DNA of 32,891 nucleotides. It comes from an uncultured Ignavibacteria bacterium (GTDB lineage Bacteria > Bacteroidota > Ignavibacteria > Kapaibacteriales > UBA2268). The notes below the pieces were generated by a model. It was not told the origin of the DNA and ran no database searches. It saw only the letters and a list, made by a program, of their open reading frames with translations. Numbering within the stretch: the first letter of the stretch is position 1; every line of letters starts with the position of its first letter. The stretch covers positions 1-32,891 of the forward strand of contig CAIOZA010000007.1 in NCBI GenBank assembly GCA_903862655.1, written 5' to 3'. Made by a program: the position numbers and the translations under genes. Positions 8,370 to 17,094 of the stretch are shown one piece after another.

Positions 8370-9710
8370 ATGGCTTATAACATTGGTGTAATTGGAACCG
8401 GATACGTCGGAGTAGTTACAGGTACTTGTTTTGCGGCAACCGGTAATAATGTTTATTGTATTGATATTTTAGAAGAAAAGGTAAATTTACTCAAGCAGGG
8501 TAAATCTCCTATATATGAACCAGGGTTGGAAGTGTTACTGCAAAGAAATTTAAAAGAAGAAAGACTGCATTTCTCAACTGATCTCGAAGAGGCAGTTAAA
8601 AATTGCCAGATAATTTTTCTTTGCTTGCCAACTCCCCCTAGTGAGGATGGATCTGCAGATTTACATCATGTTCTGGATGCCACTGAGCAAATCTGCCACA
8701 TAATAAAGAAGTATGATTTGCGTGAACGAAAAATTCTCATAAATAAGAGCACAGTTCCTGTCGGTACGGCTGACAAAACTAGAGCCATACTTGACAAGTT
8801 CATTCCTGATTATTTAATTGATGTCGCAAGTAATCCTGAATTCTTGCGCGAGGGTTTTGCTATTGAGGATTCACTCAAACCTGAAAGAGTAGTTATTGGT
8901 ACCGAAAGTGAATACGCAGAGGAAGTACTGAAGGATCTTTATCAACCATTTTTGAGAAGTGGTAATCCAATTTATATCATGGACATCAAAAGTGCTGAAA
9001 TCACAAAATATGCTGCCAATGCTTTCCTTGCGACAAAGATCTCTTTTATGAATGACTTATCGGCTTACTGTGAAGTCGTTGGAGCAGATATTGAAAAAGT
9101 AAGACTAGGAATAGGATCAGATACAAGAATTGGTAAGAGATTCTTATTTGCCGGTGTTGGGTATGGAGGGTCTTGTTTCCCGAAAGATGTGAGAGCACTT
9201 ATTCATTCAACTGAACAGGCTGGGACACCATTGGATATAGTTTCGGCAGCTCAGTCGGTTAATTTAAAACAAACTACTCGGTTTATTGCAAAAATTAAAA
9301 AGAGATTTGATGATCAAATCCAAGGGAAGAAATTTGCAATCTGGGGACTTGCCTTTAAACCAGATACAGATGATACACGAGAGGCACCGGCTTTCATTAT
9401 TATTGAAAATCTTCTTGCTGAAGGTGCGGCTGTTTCTGCTTATGATCCGGAAGCAATGAATAATACCAGAATAATGTTTGGTGATAAAATTGAGTATTGC
9501 GACAATCCTTATGATTGTCTAAAAGAAGCAGATGCGCTTATTATTGCAACTGAATGGACGGTTTTCAGAAACCCTGATTTCCAGAAGATGCAAAGCATGA
9601 TGAATGAAGTGATTATTTTTGATGGTAGGAATTTATACTCCTCTGCAGAAATGGAAAAAATGAAATTTGAATATCACTGCATTGGTAGAAAAGGTATAAA
9701 TACTAAGTAA
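8370..9710 (+). CDS. ugd: UDP-glucose 6-dehydrogenase
   Basis: This enzyme oxidises UDP-glucose to UDP-glucuronate with two NAD+, supplying uronic acids for surface polysaccharides. The 446-residue length is normal. The NAD-binding GTGYVG is at residues 9-14. NKSTVPVGT (about 125-133) and NPEFLREGFA (155-164) are family blocks, YGGSCFPKD carries the catalytic Cys269, and FKPDTDDTREAP (329-340) belongs to the C-terminal UDP-binding domain. GGAG at 8361-8364 is a good ribosome-binding site, which supports the ATG. No other polysaccharide gene is adjacent; it faces the transpeptidase gene convergently. A related GDP-mannose or UDP-ManNAc dehydrogenase is possible but the motif set favours UDP-glucose. 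Confidence 0.94.
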   Translation: MAYNIGVIGTGYVGVVTGTCFAATGNNVYCIDILEEKVNLLKQGKSPIYEPGLEVLLQRNLKEERLHFSTDLEEAVKNCQIIFLCLPTPPSEDGSADLHHVLDATEQICHIIKKYDLRERKILINKSTVPVGTADKTRAILDKFIPDYLIDVASNPEFLREGFAIEDSLKPERVVIGTESEYAEEVLKDLYQPFLRSGNPIYIMDIKSAEITKYAANAFLATKISFMNDLSAYCEVVGADIEKVRLGIGSDTRIGKRFLFAGVGYGGSCFPKDVRALIHSTEQAGTPLDIVSAAQSVNLKQTTRFIAKIKKRFDDQIQGKKFAIWGLAFKPDTDDTREAPAFIIIENLLAEGAAVSAYDPEAMNNTRIMFGDKIEYCDNPYDCLKEADALIIATEWTVFRNPDFQKMQSMMNEVIIFDGRNLYSSAEMEKMKFEYHCIGRKGINTK

Positions 9711-9724
9711 TAATGAGATTTGAC

Positions 9725-9768
9725 AAACAGGATATCCATTTCTTTCTCTGGAAACGGAAATCCTGTTT
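9725..9768. terminator. Bidirectional hairpin between ugd and the transpeptidase gene
   Basis: AAACAGGAT at 9725-9733 pairs perfectly with ATCCTGTTT at 9760-9768, and further pairing (CC..TTC with GAA..GG) extends the stem inward. It lies between two convergent genes and reaches the stop codon of the minus-strand one. The T runs are short, so termination in either direction is plausible rather than certain. Confidence 0.55.
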
Positions 9769-11893
9769 ATTTACAAATAAGCCTGCAATTCAATATCTCG
9801 CCTGTTTTTGAAAGATATATATTCTGAACTAAGCCACTGCCCTCAACTCTAACAGAAATATTCTTGCTTTGAAGAATTGTTAGTGCGTTTTTAATATTTA
9901 ATCCACCTATTTCATTCAGCAAAGATTCCTGTGTTATTGATAATGGTTTGGCAGAACTAAGTAAAAGTACTTCTGATCCGGCTCTAACTAATGAACCATG
10001 CTTTGGCTGTTGATTACCAACAATTTCAACTTTTGCTGTATTATTGCATTTTATTCCTAAGTTAGTTAAAAGTTTTACAGCCAGTGCAGCAGACATACCT
10101 TTAAGATTAGGTATGGTAATAAATCTATTGGTATCGATAGTATTATCGATCTTGTGTTTTTCATTCAGAAAATCATGGTTGACAGTAATCCAACTTTTTG
10201 ATATGTTTCTGAAAATTGGTGCAGCCGTCGAGCCACCATAGATATTGCCCTGAGGTTTATCTAGCACTATCATCATAACAAATTTGGGATTATCTGCCGG
10301 AAGTATCCCGGCAAAAGATGCAGTATAATTTGCTTTAGAATATGATCCCGAGGAAACTTGCTGAGCTGTGCCAGTTTTCCCTGCAATTCTTAGTCCTTCA
10401 ATTTTTGCAGCTATTCCTGTTCCACGGTCAACAACTCCGACAAGTAGATTGATCAATGCTTTGGATGTACCCTCCGATAGAACTCTACGTATTTTAATCG
10501 GTTTCGTGGTTGAAATAATATCCTTATTGGAATTATAAATATTACTGATGACATAAGGCTTCATCATTTCGCCAAAATTGGCAATAACTGCGTATGCATT
10601 TACCATCTGAAGCGGTGTAACCATAATACCATAGCCAAATCCCATAAATCTCTTACTAACAGCATCAAACTGACTTGCAGGTTTAATTTTCCCACTCTCT
10701 TCACCATGTAGTTCAAGATTATACTCCAATCCAAAACCAAAATCACGAATATATTTATAAAATTTATTACTTGGAATATTATTCGCAACGCTTGAAAAAA
10801 CAATATTGCTTGACTTTTCAATAGCTTCAGAAAATCTTACTTTCCCGAGTGGATGATCATCCTTTATTTCATAATCTGGAAATTTCAATACACCATTGCA
10901 GCCATCAACCCATTCATCAGGAGTGATTACATTTTCCTCAAGAGCAGCAGCTGCTGTTATAAGTTTAAACGTCGAGCCTGGTTCGTAAACATCGCTTATT
11001 GCTCTGTTTTTCATCGCTCCGGGTAGAATTTCCATTATATTATTCGGATCGAAAGTAGGAAAGGATGCCATTGCAAGAATTTCGCCAGTTGCTGGATCCA
11101 AAATTACTAATGATCCAGCTTCTGATCCTGATTTTTCAACTCCAAGCTTAAGCTCATGTTCAGCAATTCTCTGCAATTCTATGTCAATAGTTAGCTTAAC
11201 GGACTTGCCATTCATTGCTTCAGAAGTAGTGGTTGATATTGTGGGGACTAATCTTCCTGCAGCATTTCTGAGCATAATTGTGGATCCACTATGTCCCTTC
11301 AGCAATGAATCAAGCGAAAGCTCTAGCCCTGTTAATCCATTATTGTCAATATCGGTACAGCCGATTACCTGCGAAGCTAGAGAACCATAAAGATACACTC
11401 TTTTGGGCTCATAGATTTTGATAAACCCTTTACTCCTTATGCTATCCAAACCTTGAGCTTCATAAGGCAGAATGCCTCGAGCAAGCCAAACAAATGAGCC
11501 TTTGGAGTTGTAAACCTTGGATAATAGTTTTTCATTGTCCTGACCGGTAATAATTGAAATTCTATCACAGATTCTCTCAATTTCAGAACTGTCCTTTAGA
11601 ATAGAAGGATCGATAGCGAATGAAATACTCTTGATTGTTGATGCCAGCAATTTACCATTTCTGTCTAATATATCGCCTCTCTCGGGTCTTAAATTAACTC
11701 TGGATTCGTGTTGTGAACGGGCAATGCTTTTATATTTGTTTGTGTCTACAATCTGAAGAACCACTAAACGGGCAATGAGAGCAAGGAATCCAACAAATAA
11801 GACAGAAAATACAAAAATTATCCTCCAGAAATATTCGCGGGATAGAACCTGACCATCATTATTATTATTTGTATTTTTCGTTTTGCTGCTCAC
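9767..11893 (-). CDS. FtsI-type peptidoglycan transpeptidase with PASTA domains
   Basis: This class B penicillin-binding protein cross-links septal or elongating peptidoglycan in the periplasm. Of its 708 residues, a membrane anchor spans about 21-48 and a dimerisation/pedestal region follows. The transpeptidase has all three active-site motifs: S307-T-F-K310, S361-S-N363 and K506-T-G508. A PASTA domain follows at about 591-648, and a weaker PASTA-like segment at 651-708. PASTA on an FtsI paralogue recalls SpoVD/PBP2x arrangements and the FtsI of some Bacteroidota relatives. The start is a GTG; an Asn-rich N-terminus (N-N-N-N-D) precedes the anchor. It is alone here, away from the usual mraW-ftsL-murE neighbours, so it may be a second copy or a relocated division gene. 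Confidence 0.92.
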   Translation of the reverse strand: MSSKTKNTNNNNDGQVLSREYFWRIIFVFSVLFVGFLALIARLVVLQIVDTNKYKSIARSQHESRVNLRPERGDILDRNGKLLASTIKSISFAIDPSILKDSSEIERICDRISIITGQDNEKLLSKVYNSKGSFVWLARGILPYEAQGLDSIRSKGFIKIYEPKRVYLYGSLASQVIGCTDIDNNGLTGLELSLDSLLKGHSGSTIMLRNAAGRLVPTISTTTSEAMNGKSVKLTIDIELQRIAEHELKLGVEKSGSEAGSLVILDPATGEILAMASFPTFDPNNIMEILPGAMKNRAISDVYEPGSTFKLITAAAALEENVITPDEWVDGCNGVLKFPDYEIKDDHPLGKVRFSEAIEKSSNIVFSSVANNIPSNKFYKYIRDFGFGLEYNLELHGEESGKIKPASQFDAVSKRFMGFGYGIMVTPLQMVNAYAVIANFGEMMKPYVISNIYNSNKDIISTTKPIKIRRVLSEGTSKALINLLVGVVDRGTGIAAKIEGLRIAGKTGTAQQVSSGSYSKANYTASFAGILPADNPKFVMMIVLDKPQGNIYGGSTAAPIFRNISKSWITVNHDFLNEKHKIDNTIDTNRFITIPNLKGMSAALAVKLLTNLGIKCNNTAKVEIVGNQQPKHGSLVRAGSEVLLLSSAKPLSITQESLLNEIGGLNIKNALTILQSKNISVRVEGSGLVQNIYLSKTGEILNCRLICK

Positions 11894-12003
11894 AGGTAAG
11901 TTTTTAACTCAGAATCAAAATTAACAAAAAATCTATTAGATAGCAAACTATGAGTTCAATTTGGGTAGAATAAAAGTTTTTTGATAATTTACATAGTTAT
12001 TAT

Positions 12004-13737
12004 TTGAGATTTTGCAAATTGAGAACTTTTTCTATATCCGATAAACTAATAATGTTGTTTGTTGCTATTAACCTTATAGCAGTGGGCACTGTTGGGTATT
12101 TTTCGTTCTTCAATTCAGAAGCCGCCCTCAACAAAAGAATAGATCAGCAGTTAACGACTATCAAAACTGTCAAAAAACGTCAGATTGAAAAATACTTCGA
12201 TGACAGAAAAAATGAGATCCAATTATTAATCTCTCTGATTAATAAGGATAATTCAATAAATGTTACCAAATCTAATGACAGCTTGAAACTTGCATCTATC
12301 CTAGCAAAATCTGATCATTATGTTCGGATATTTTCATTATCAAATTTGTCCGGTTCAAGTAATAATCTGGATAGTAGATTATTACTTGAACTAAAAAATA
12401 ACAATGTGTCATTTGATCAATCTGTTGCAGCAACCAAACTTATTGAAGTATCATATCCAGAATCCAAGGAATATCATCTCTTTCTAATTCAAAAAATCAG
12501 ATCGGATTTTGGCATTCCGAATCATATAGTTTTCGAGCTAAATAAGGATAATATCAATCGTATCATGGTGGAAAACAGCTCTAACGATGGTTTTGGTGAA
12601 TCCGGTGAATCATATTTGATTGGCAATGATAAATTCATGAGAACTGATTCAAGGTTTATTAAAAATGCGGCAATGAATGTAAAGGTAGACACGAAGGGAT
12701 CGCATAGCGCATTAAATTCCGAATCTGGTTTTGATTCCTATCGGGATTATAGGGAAATGATTGTCCTTGGCTCTTATGGGAAGATTAATGTTGATTCTTT
12801 AAATTGGTTCATTCTTGTTGAAATTGATAAACTGGAAGCTGTAAAAGATATTTTCCTCATGAGGAATAAGATGTTCTTATTAGTGATTCTTACTTCTTTT
12901 GGAGTCATTATTGTGACTCTCATCATTGCCAGAAAGATTTCATCTCCGGTTAAGAATCTTACTAAAGCAGCAGTAAATCTAATGAATGGAACTTTTGAAA
13001 AAATTGATTTTAATTCAAAGGATGAGATCGGTGATCTTGTAACGACTTTCAATGCAATGGGAGAAAAAATAATTACACAGGAAGAAGAATTAAAAAAAGC
13101 TAATAAAAAGACTGTCAAAGCATCATTTGACGCTACCGACAAAGAAAGAAAAAGACTTGCTCTTGAGTTACATGATGACATCGGACAACGATTGATTGCA
13201 ACAAAACTTATTCTCGAAAACATTGAATCAGAACAATCAGAGCTCTTGGCGAATCAGCTAGAACTAGCCAAGCAATCGATTGATCTCACAATACAAGAAA
13301 TACGCAATCTTACTAATAATCTTCTCCCGTCTGTGATTAATGAGTTTGGGCTTGCAACTGCAATCAAAACTCTATGTGATGACATTATTAAAATATCAGG
13401 AATAAATATTGATCTGACTTCAAATCTAAAGAATGAAGATATAAATACTAATATCAAAGTCTATTTGTTTCGTCTTGTTCAGGAGGCTGTATCAAATATT
13501 CTTCAGCACTCCGAAGCTGACAGGATTTTAATTAATCTGGAATTAAAAGATCATATCCTTCAACTCGAGGTTAAAGATAATGGTAAAGGTTTTGATGAAT
13601 CCATGATTACTATGGGCAATGGTTTAATCAACATGAGAGAAAGAGTAAGTCTGATAGACGGTGAAATTAAAATCAAAACTAATGTGGGCAAGGGAACTGA
13701 AATCTTTGTAACTATCCCTGTTAAGGATAATAATTGA
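12004..13737 (+). CDS. Membrane sensor histidine kinase, NarX/DegS type
   Basis: This is the sensor of a two-component system (577 residues). TM1 is at about 14-34, and the periplasmic region at about 35-289 contains GESGESYLIGNDKFMRTDSR, a Cache-like ligand-domain signature. TM2 is at about 290-309 and HAMP at 310-362. HisKA_3 carries the phospho-acceptor His390 in ELHDDIGQ. The ATPase domain has an N box around Asn497 and a G box DNGKGF at 525-530. No ATG fits before TM1; a TTG at 12004 gives the full N-terminus and is taken as start with some doubt. Its stop overlaps the start of the response regulator gene. It lies just before amt, so nitrogen sensing is possible; the ligand is not known. 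Confidence 0.9.
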   Translation: MRFCKLRTFSISDKLIMLFVAINLIAVGTVGYFSFFNSEAALNKRIDQQLTTIKTVKKRQIEKYFDDRKNEIQLLISLINKDNSINVTKSNDSLKLASILAKSDHYVRIFSLSNLSGSSNNLDSRLLLELKNNNVSFDQSVAATKLIEVSYPESKEYHLFLIQKIRSDFGIPNHIVFELNKDNINRIMVENSSNDGFGESGESYLIGNDKFMRTDSRFIKNAAMNVKVDTKGSHSALNSESGFDSYRDYREMIVLGSYGKINVDSLNWFILVEIDKLEAVKDIFLMRNKMFLLVILTSFGVIIVTLIIARKISSPVKNLTKAAVNLMNGTFEKIDFNSKDEIGDLVTTFNAMGEKIITQEEELKKANKKTVKASFDATDKERKRLALELHDDIGQRLIATKLILENIESEQSELLANQLELAKQSIDLTIQEIRNLTNNLLPSVINEFGLATAIKTLCDDIIKISGINIDLTSNLKNEDINTNIKVYLFRLVQEAVSNILQHSEADRILINLELKDHILQLEVKDNGKGFDESMITMGNGLINMRERVSLIDGEIKIKTNVGKGTEIFVTIPVKDNN

Positions 13738-14396
13738 TGGAAAAAATTAAATTGATACTTGTTGATGATCATACGTTAGTTCGTGATGGTCTAAAGCTTT
13801 TGGTGCAGAATGATAAAAGAATATTGGTAATTGGAGAAGCTTCATGTTATAACGAATTGATTCAGCTGTTATCAATTGAATTACCTGAAATTATTCTGAT
13901 GGACATATCTCTTCCGGATATTTCGGGCATAGAAATAACAAAAATTATTACATTGGAATATCCTTCAATTAATGTTATTGTTTTATCTATGTACATTAAT
14001 GAAGAGTATATTCTGGAAAGTATCAAAGCTGGTGCCAAGGGATATCTAGCCAAGAATACGACAAAAGTAGAACTGCTTAAGGCTGTTTACAGTGTATTCG
14101 ATCATGGAGAGTACTTTGGAGAACAAATAACTAAGATTATTCTTAAGAGTTATCTGACTCAGATCAAAAATCCTCCGAATGATAATGATGATATATCAAA
14201 GAAACTTACCAGAAGAGAGGAAGAAATATTGAATCTCCTATTGAATGGTGCATCCAATAAAGATATAGCTAACAAACTTTTCATCAGTATCAGAACTGTT
14301 GAATCTCACAAGAATCATTTGATGAACAAGCTGGATGTAAAATCAAATATTGATCTTCTTAAATATGCTGTAAAAAATAAGATAATCGAAATATAA
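13737..14396 (+). CDS. LuxR/NarL-family response regulator
   Basis: The 219-residue product pairs a receiver domain (acidic D10/D11, phospho-acceptor D56 in LMDISLP, K106) with a C-terminal LuxR-type helix-turn-helix (about 155-215, LTRREEEILNLLLNGASNKD, then RTVESHKNHLMNKL). It is the transcriptional output of the kinase encoded directly upstream. The frame is open from TTG at 13734, but the ATG at 13737 overlaps the kinase stop (TGATG) and is the better start, implying coupled translation. NarL-family regulators bind inverted repeats; such a repeat lies in the amt leader 117 bases downstream, so amt is a reasonable target. Confidence 0.93.
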   Translation: MEKIKLILVDDHTLVRDGLKLLVQNDKRILVIGEASCYNELIQLLSIELPEIILMDISLPDISGIEITKIITLEYPSINVIVLSMYINEEYILESIKAGAKGYLAKNTTKVELLKAVYSVFDHGEYFGEQITKIILKSYLTQIKNPPNDNDDISKKLTRREEEILNLLLNGASNKDIANKLFISIRTVESHKNHLMNKLDVKSNIDLLKYAVKNKIIEI

Positions 14397-14506
14397 GTTG
14401 AGTTATTTTCAAGCTAAACTAAAAATCTACGTGATCCACTTAGATAAATTACGTAATACCCCATGATGCTTTCCGCAACACTCTGATTTGCTATTAAACC
14501 TGATAA

Positions 14507-14536
14507 TGCAATATTGCATAAATCCATTTATGCAAT
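14507..14536. promoter_or_regulatory. Overlapping palindromes in the amt leader (candidate operator)
   Basis: Two exact inverted repeats overlap. TGCAATATTGCA (14507-14518) is a perfect 12-bp palindrome. ATTGCATAAAT (14513-14523) is repeated inverted as ATTTATGCAAT (14526-14536) across a 2-bp CC spacer. The word TGCAAT is thus present three times in alternating orientation. The site is 40 bases before the amt start codon. Two arms across 2 bp recall the 7-2-7 spacing of NarL-family sites, and the neighbouring response regulator is of that family. An RNA hairpin in the leader is the alternative. Confidence 0.6.
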
Positions 14537-14575
14537 GGATAGAAGTTATTATTCACAATTTCTGTAGGGAAAAAA

Positions 14576-15808
14576 ATGCCGCATTTTGACACAGGTAATA
14601 CTGGCTTTATGCTATTAGCAACCAGTTTAGTTATGCTTATGACTCCAGGTTTAGCCTTCTTCTATGGCGGTCTTGTTGGGAGAAAAAACGTTCTCACAAT
14701 TATGATTCAGAGCTTTGTATCAATGGGATTGACAACAGTGATATGGTATGCAGTTGGATATTCACTTTGCTTTAGTGGAGGAGAAGGTGGAGTTATCGGT
14801 AATCTTGACAAAGCTTTTCTTTGGGGAATAACAATCAATGATGCCTCGCCGGTCAATCCATCGATTCCTCTTATTGTATTCATTGCTTATCAGATGATGT
14901 TTGCCATTATAACGCCAGCACTTATCACCGGTGCTTTCACTAACCGGGTTAAATTCGGTGCATATTTGATATTTATTACTGTTTGGTTGCTTTTTGTGTA
15001 CTTTCCGTTTGTACACATGGTTTGGGGAAATGGATTGATGGCCAAATGGGGAATATTTGATTTTGCAGGAGGCATAGTTGTTCATTGTACAGCAGGCTTT
15101 GCGGCATTGGCAGCTGTATTTTATGTCGGAAAAAGAAAAGTCCAGGATAGAGGACCTCACAGCATTCCTCTTGTAGCACTTGGAACAGGACTTTTATGGT
15201 TCGGATGGTATGGATTCAATGCTGGTAGTGAGTTTGCTGTCGATCCGGTTACAGCGAATGCATTCCTGAACACGGACGTTGCAGCTTCATTCGCAGGTAT
15301 GACTTGGCTGTTTCTCGCATGGATTCTGGAAAAGAAACCAAAATTTGTCGGACTTCTTACCGGAGCTGTTGCAGGCTTAGCTACAATTACTCCGGCTGCA
15401 GGGTATGTCACTGTTACCAGTGCTGTAATGATTGGTATTATTGCTGGTATTGTCTGCTATTTTGCAGTATCTCTCAAAAATAAATTGGGATGGGACGATG
15501 CACTCGATGTTTGGGGTGTACATGGTGTCGGTGGTTTATTAGGTACAATATTACTTGGAGTCTTCGCAACAGTAGCGGCCAGATATAATCCAACAGTTTC
15601 ATGGCCTATTGGTTTGTTGGAAGGAAACACCGGTTTCTTTTTCAAACAAACTATTGCAGGTTTATCAACAGCGGCTTATGGATTTGTTTTTACTTATGTA
15701 TCGCTATGGCTAATTAATAAAATTACTCCTGTTAAGGTAACAGAAACTGAAGAAATTGCAGGATTGGACGATTCATTACATGGAGAAACAGCATATATTG
15801 AATTTTAA
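14576..15808 (+). CDS. amt: Ammonium transporter
   Basis: This inner-membrane channel of the Amt/MEP/Rh family conducts ammonium. The 410 residues contain about 11 membrane helices, starting close to the N-terminus without a cleaved signal. The conserved start block LMTPGLAFFYGGLVGRKN is at 21-38. The twin histidines of the pore are His170 (GGIVVH) and His316 (DVWGVHGVGG), and the Phe gate region is FAIITPAL near 109. The C-tail GLDDSLHGETAY is the family's cytoplasmic regulatory tail. AGGGA at 14566-14570 is a ribosome-binding site. Unusually for bacteria, no glnK (PII) gene is adjacent; a porin gene follows after 17 bases. Confidence 0.97.
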   Translation: MPHFDTGNTGFMLLATSLVMLMTPGLAFFYGGLVGRKNVLTIMIQSFVSMGLTTVIWYAVGYSLCFSGGEGGVIGNLDKAFLWGITINDASPVNPSIPLIVFIAYQMMFAIITPALITGAFTNRVKFGAYLIFITVWLLFVYFPFVHMVWGNGLMAKWGIFDFAGGIVVHCTAGFAALAAVFYVGKRKVQDRGPHSIPLVALGTGLLWFGWYGFNAGSEFAVDPVTANAFLNTDVAASFAGMTWLFLAWILEKKPKFVGLLTGAVAGLATITPAAGYVTVTSAVMIGIIAGIVCYFAVSLKNKLGWDDALDVWGVHGVGGLLGTILLGVFATVAARYNPTVSWPIGLLEGNTGFFFKQTIAGLSTAAYGFVFTYVSLWLINKITPVKVTETEEIAGLDDSLHGETAYIEF

Positions 15809-15825
15809 ATTTATTAAGGAGTATT

Positions 15826-16923
15826 ATGTATAAGACAATTTGCCTTTTAATGATTCTTGCAATCAGCACATCATTAAGTATATACGCTCAAAATGACGTA
15901 GCAAAAATCAATGTCAGCGGTTATATGGACTGCTATATTGCATCAGATAATGATAAATCTATCGATGAAGTTACTAGAATGAGGAAATTAAGTTTTGCAA
16001 ACGGTAAAAAGAATCAGTTTGGATTAAATACGACACAAATAAATATCGATGGATCATGGTCTGATTATAGAGGTACTATCTCGCTTCAATTTGGTGATTT
16101 AGCTAAAACGGCTTATCAAGCACAGAGTTCTCCTACTGCATCAATTCAGCAAGCCTATGCGGGAGTTAGAGTCATAGATAATATCTGGATAGATGCGGGG
16201 TATTTTCTAACCCACATGGGTAGTGAACTACTTTTGCCAAAAGATAATTGGTTGACTTCGCATTCGATTGTTACTTATTTTGAACCTTTCTATCAGGCCG
16301 GTGTTAGGGCATCATATGAAACTGATAAGTTCACAGGTCAAGTTTATATTCTAAATGGAAATGGCATTTCAGATGACAACAATGTCAACAAGACTTATGG
16401 TCTATTTTTAAGTTACAAACCTATGAGTAATTTAATGTTATCACTAGCAAATGTTATGGGGAATGAGGAATCAGGTGGTCTTGAAAATTACAAAATTCAT
16501 ATGATGAACTGTTTTGTTGTATCATATTCAATAACAGATGCTTTTGCATTAAAAGGACAGTTTGATATTGCTACCAAAGATGTAACAACTAGTAGTGAAA
16601 TTGATTCAACAAACTATTCCAATACAATTGCCGGAAAATTTTCAGGCTGGTCAATTACAGCTCATTATCAGGCAAATGAAAAATTTAGCGGAACAGTACG
16701 TTATGCAGCAGCGAATAACAGCGATGGTGTATACGCTCCAATCTTAAAAGGAAATGGCATAACTGCAGGAGTTGAGTATAAACCTTCCGGAAATTCTTAT
16801 ATCAGGCTTGAAGGAACATATCTTACGTTAGATGAAACATATAAAATGTTCCTCGGATCTGATAACAAACCGGCTAACTCAAGAATGGAAGTAGCATTGA
16901 ATTTTGGAGTTATTCTAAAATAG
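15826..16923 (+). CDS. Outer-membrane porin-like beta-barrel protein
   Basis: The 365-residue protein has a signal peptide (about residues 1-21, ending IYAQ). The rest is short amphipathic strands rich in aromatic residues, e.g. INVSGYMDCYIASD at the start and RMEVALNFGVILK at the end. Composition and length fit an OmpL-like/BBP2 putative porin. AAGGAG at 15816-15821 is a strong ribosome-binding site 4 bases before the ATG. It is 17 bases behind amt, with a terminator after it, so the two form an operon. That context suggests it admits a nitrogen source or small solutes across the outer membrane; specificity cannot be read from the sequence. Confidence 0.82.
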   Translation: MYKTICLLMILAISTSLSIYAQNDVAKINVSGYMDCYIASDNDKSIDEVTRMRKLSFANGKKNQFGLNTTQINIDGSWSDYRGTISLQFGDLAKTAYQAQSSPTASIQQAYAGVRVIDNIWIDAGYFLTHMGSELLLPKDNWLTSHSIVTYFEPFYQAGVRASYETDKFTGQVYILNGNGISDDNNVNKTYGLFLSYKPMSNLMLSLANVMGNEESGGLENYKIHMMNCFVVSYSITDAFALKGQFDIATKDVTTSSEIDSTNYSNTIAGKFSGWSITAHYQANEKFSGTVRYAAANNSDGVYAPILKGNGITAGVEYKPSGNSYIRLEGTYLTLDETYKMFLGSDNKPANSRMEVALNFGVILK

Positions 16924-16947
16924 TAATTTTTATTTGTTTCAAATTAT

Positions 16948-16979
16948 AAAGAGGCAGTCTTGATAAGGCTGTCTCTTTT
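16948..16979 (+). terminator. Terminator of the amt-porin operon
   Basis: AAAGAGGCAGTC pairs with GGCTGTCTCTTT (two G-T pairs) around TTGATAA, followed by a short T run. It sits 24 bases after the porin stop codon. Confidence 0.75.
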
Positions 16980-17094
16980 GCTTCGAAAGAGGAAAAGTGT
17001 ATTTTGTTTAAATTATGTTAATATTTAAACTCAAAACACACAAATATTATTATTAAATTACAAACTTATAGTTTACAAATCTGGAGAATGTTAT

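Noticed and set aside
12774-13223. 149-codon minus-strand frame inside the kinase gene
   Set aside because: It covers the HAMP and His-kinase region, whose motifs are intact on the plus strand; it is a shadow frame.
14762-15411. Several antisense frames inside amt, one of 132 codons
   Set aside because: They are mirror frames of a strongly conserved transporter gene and carry no recognisable domain or start signal.
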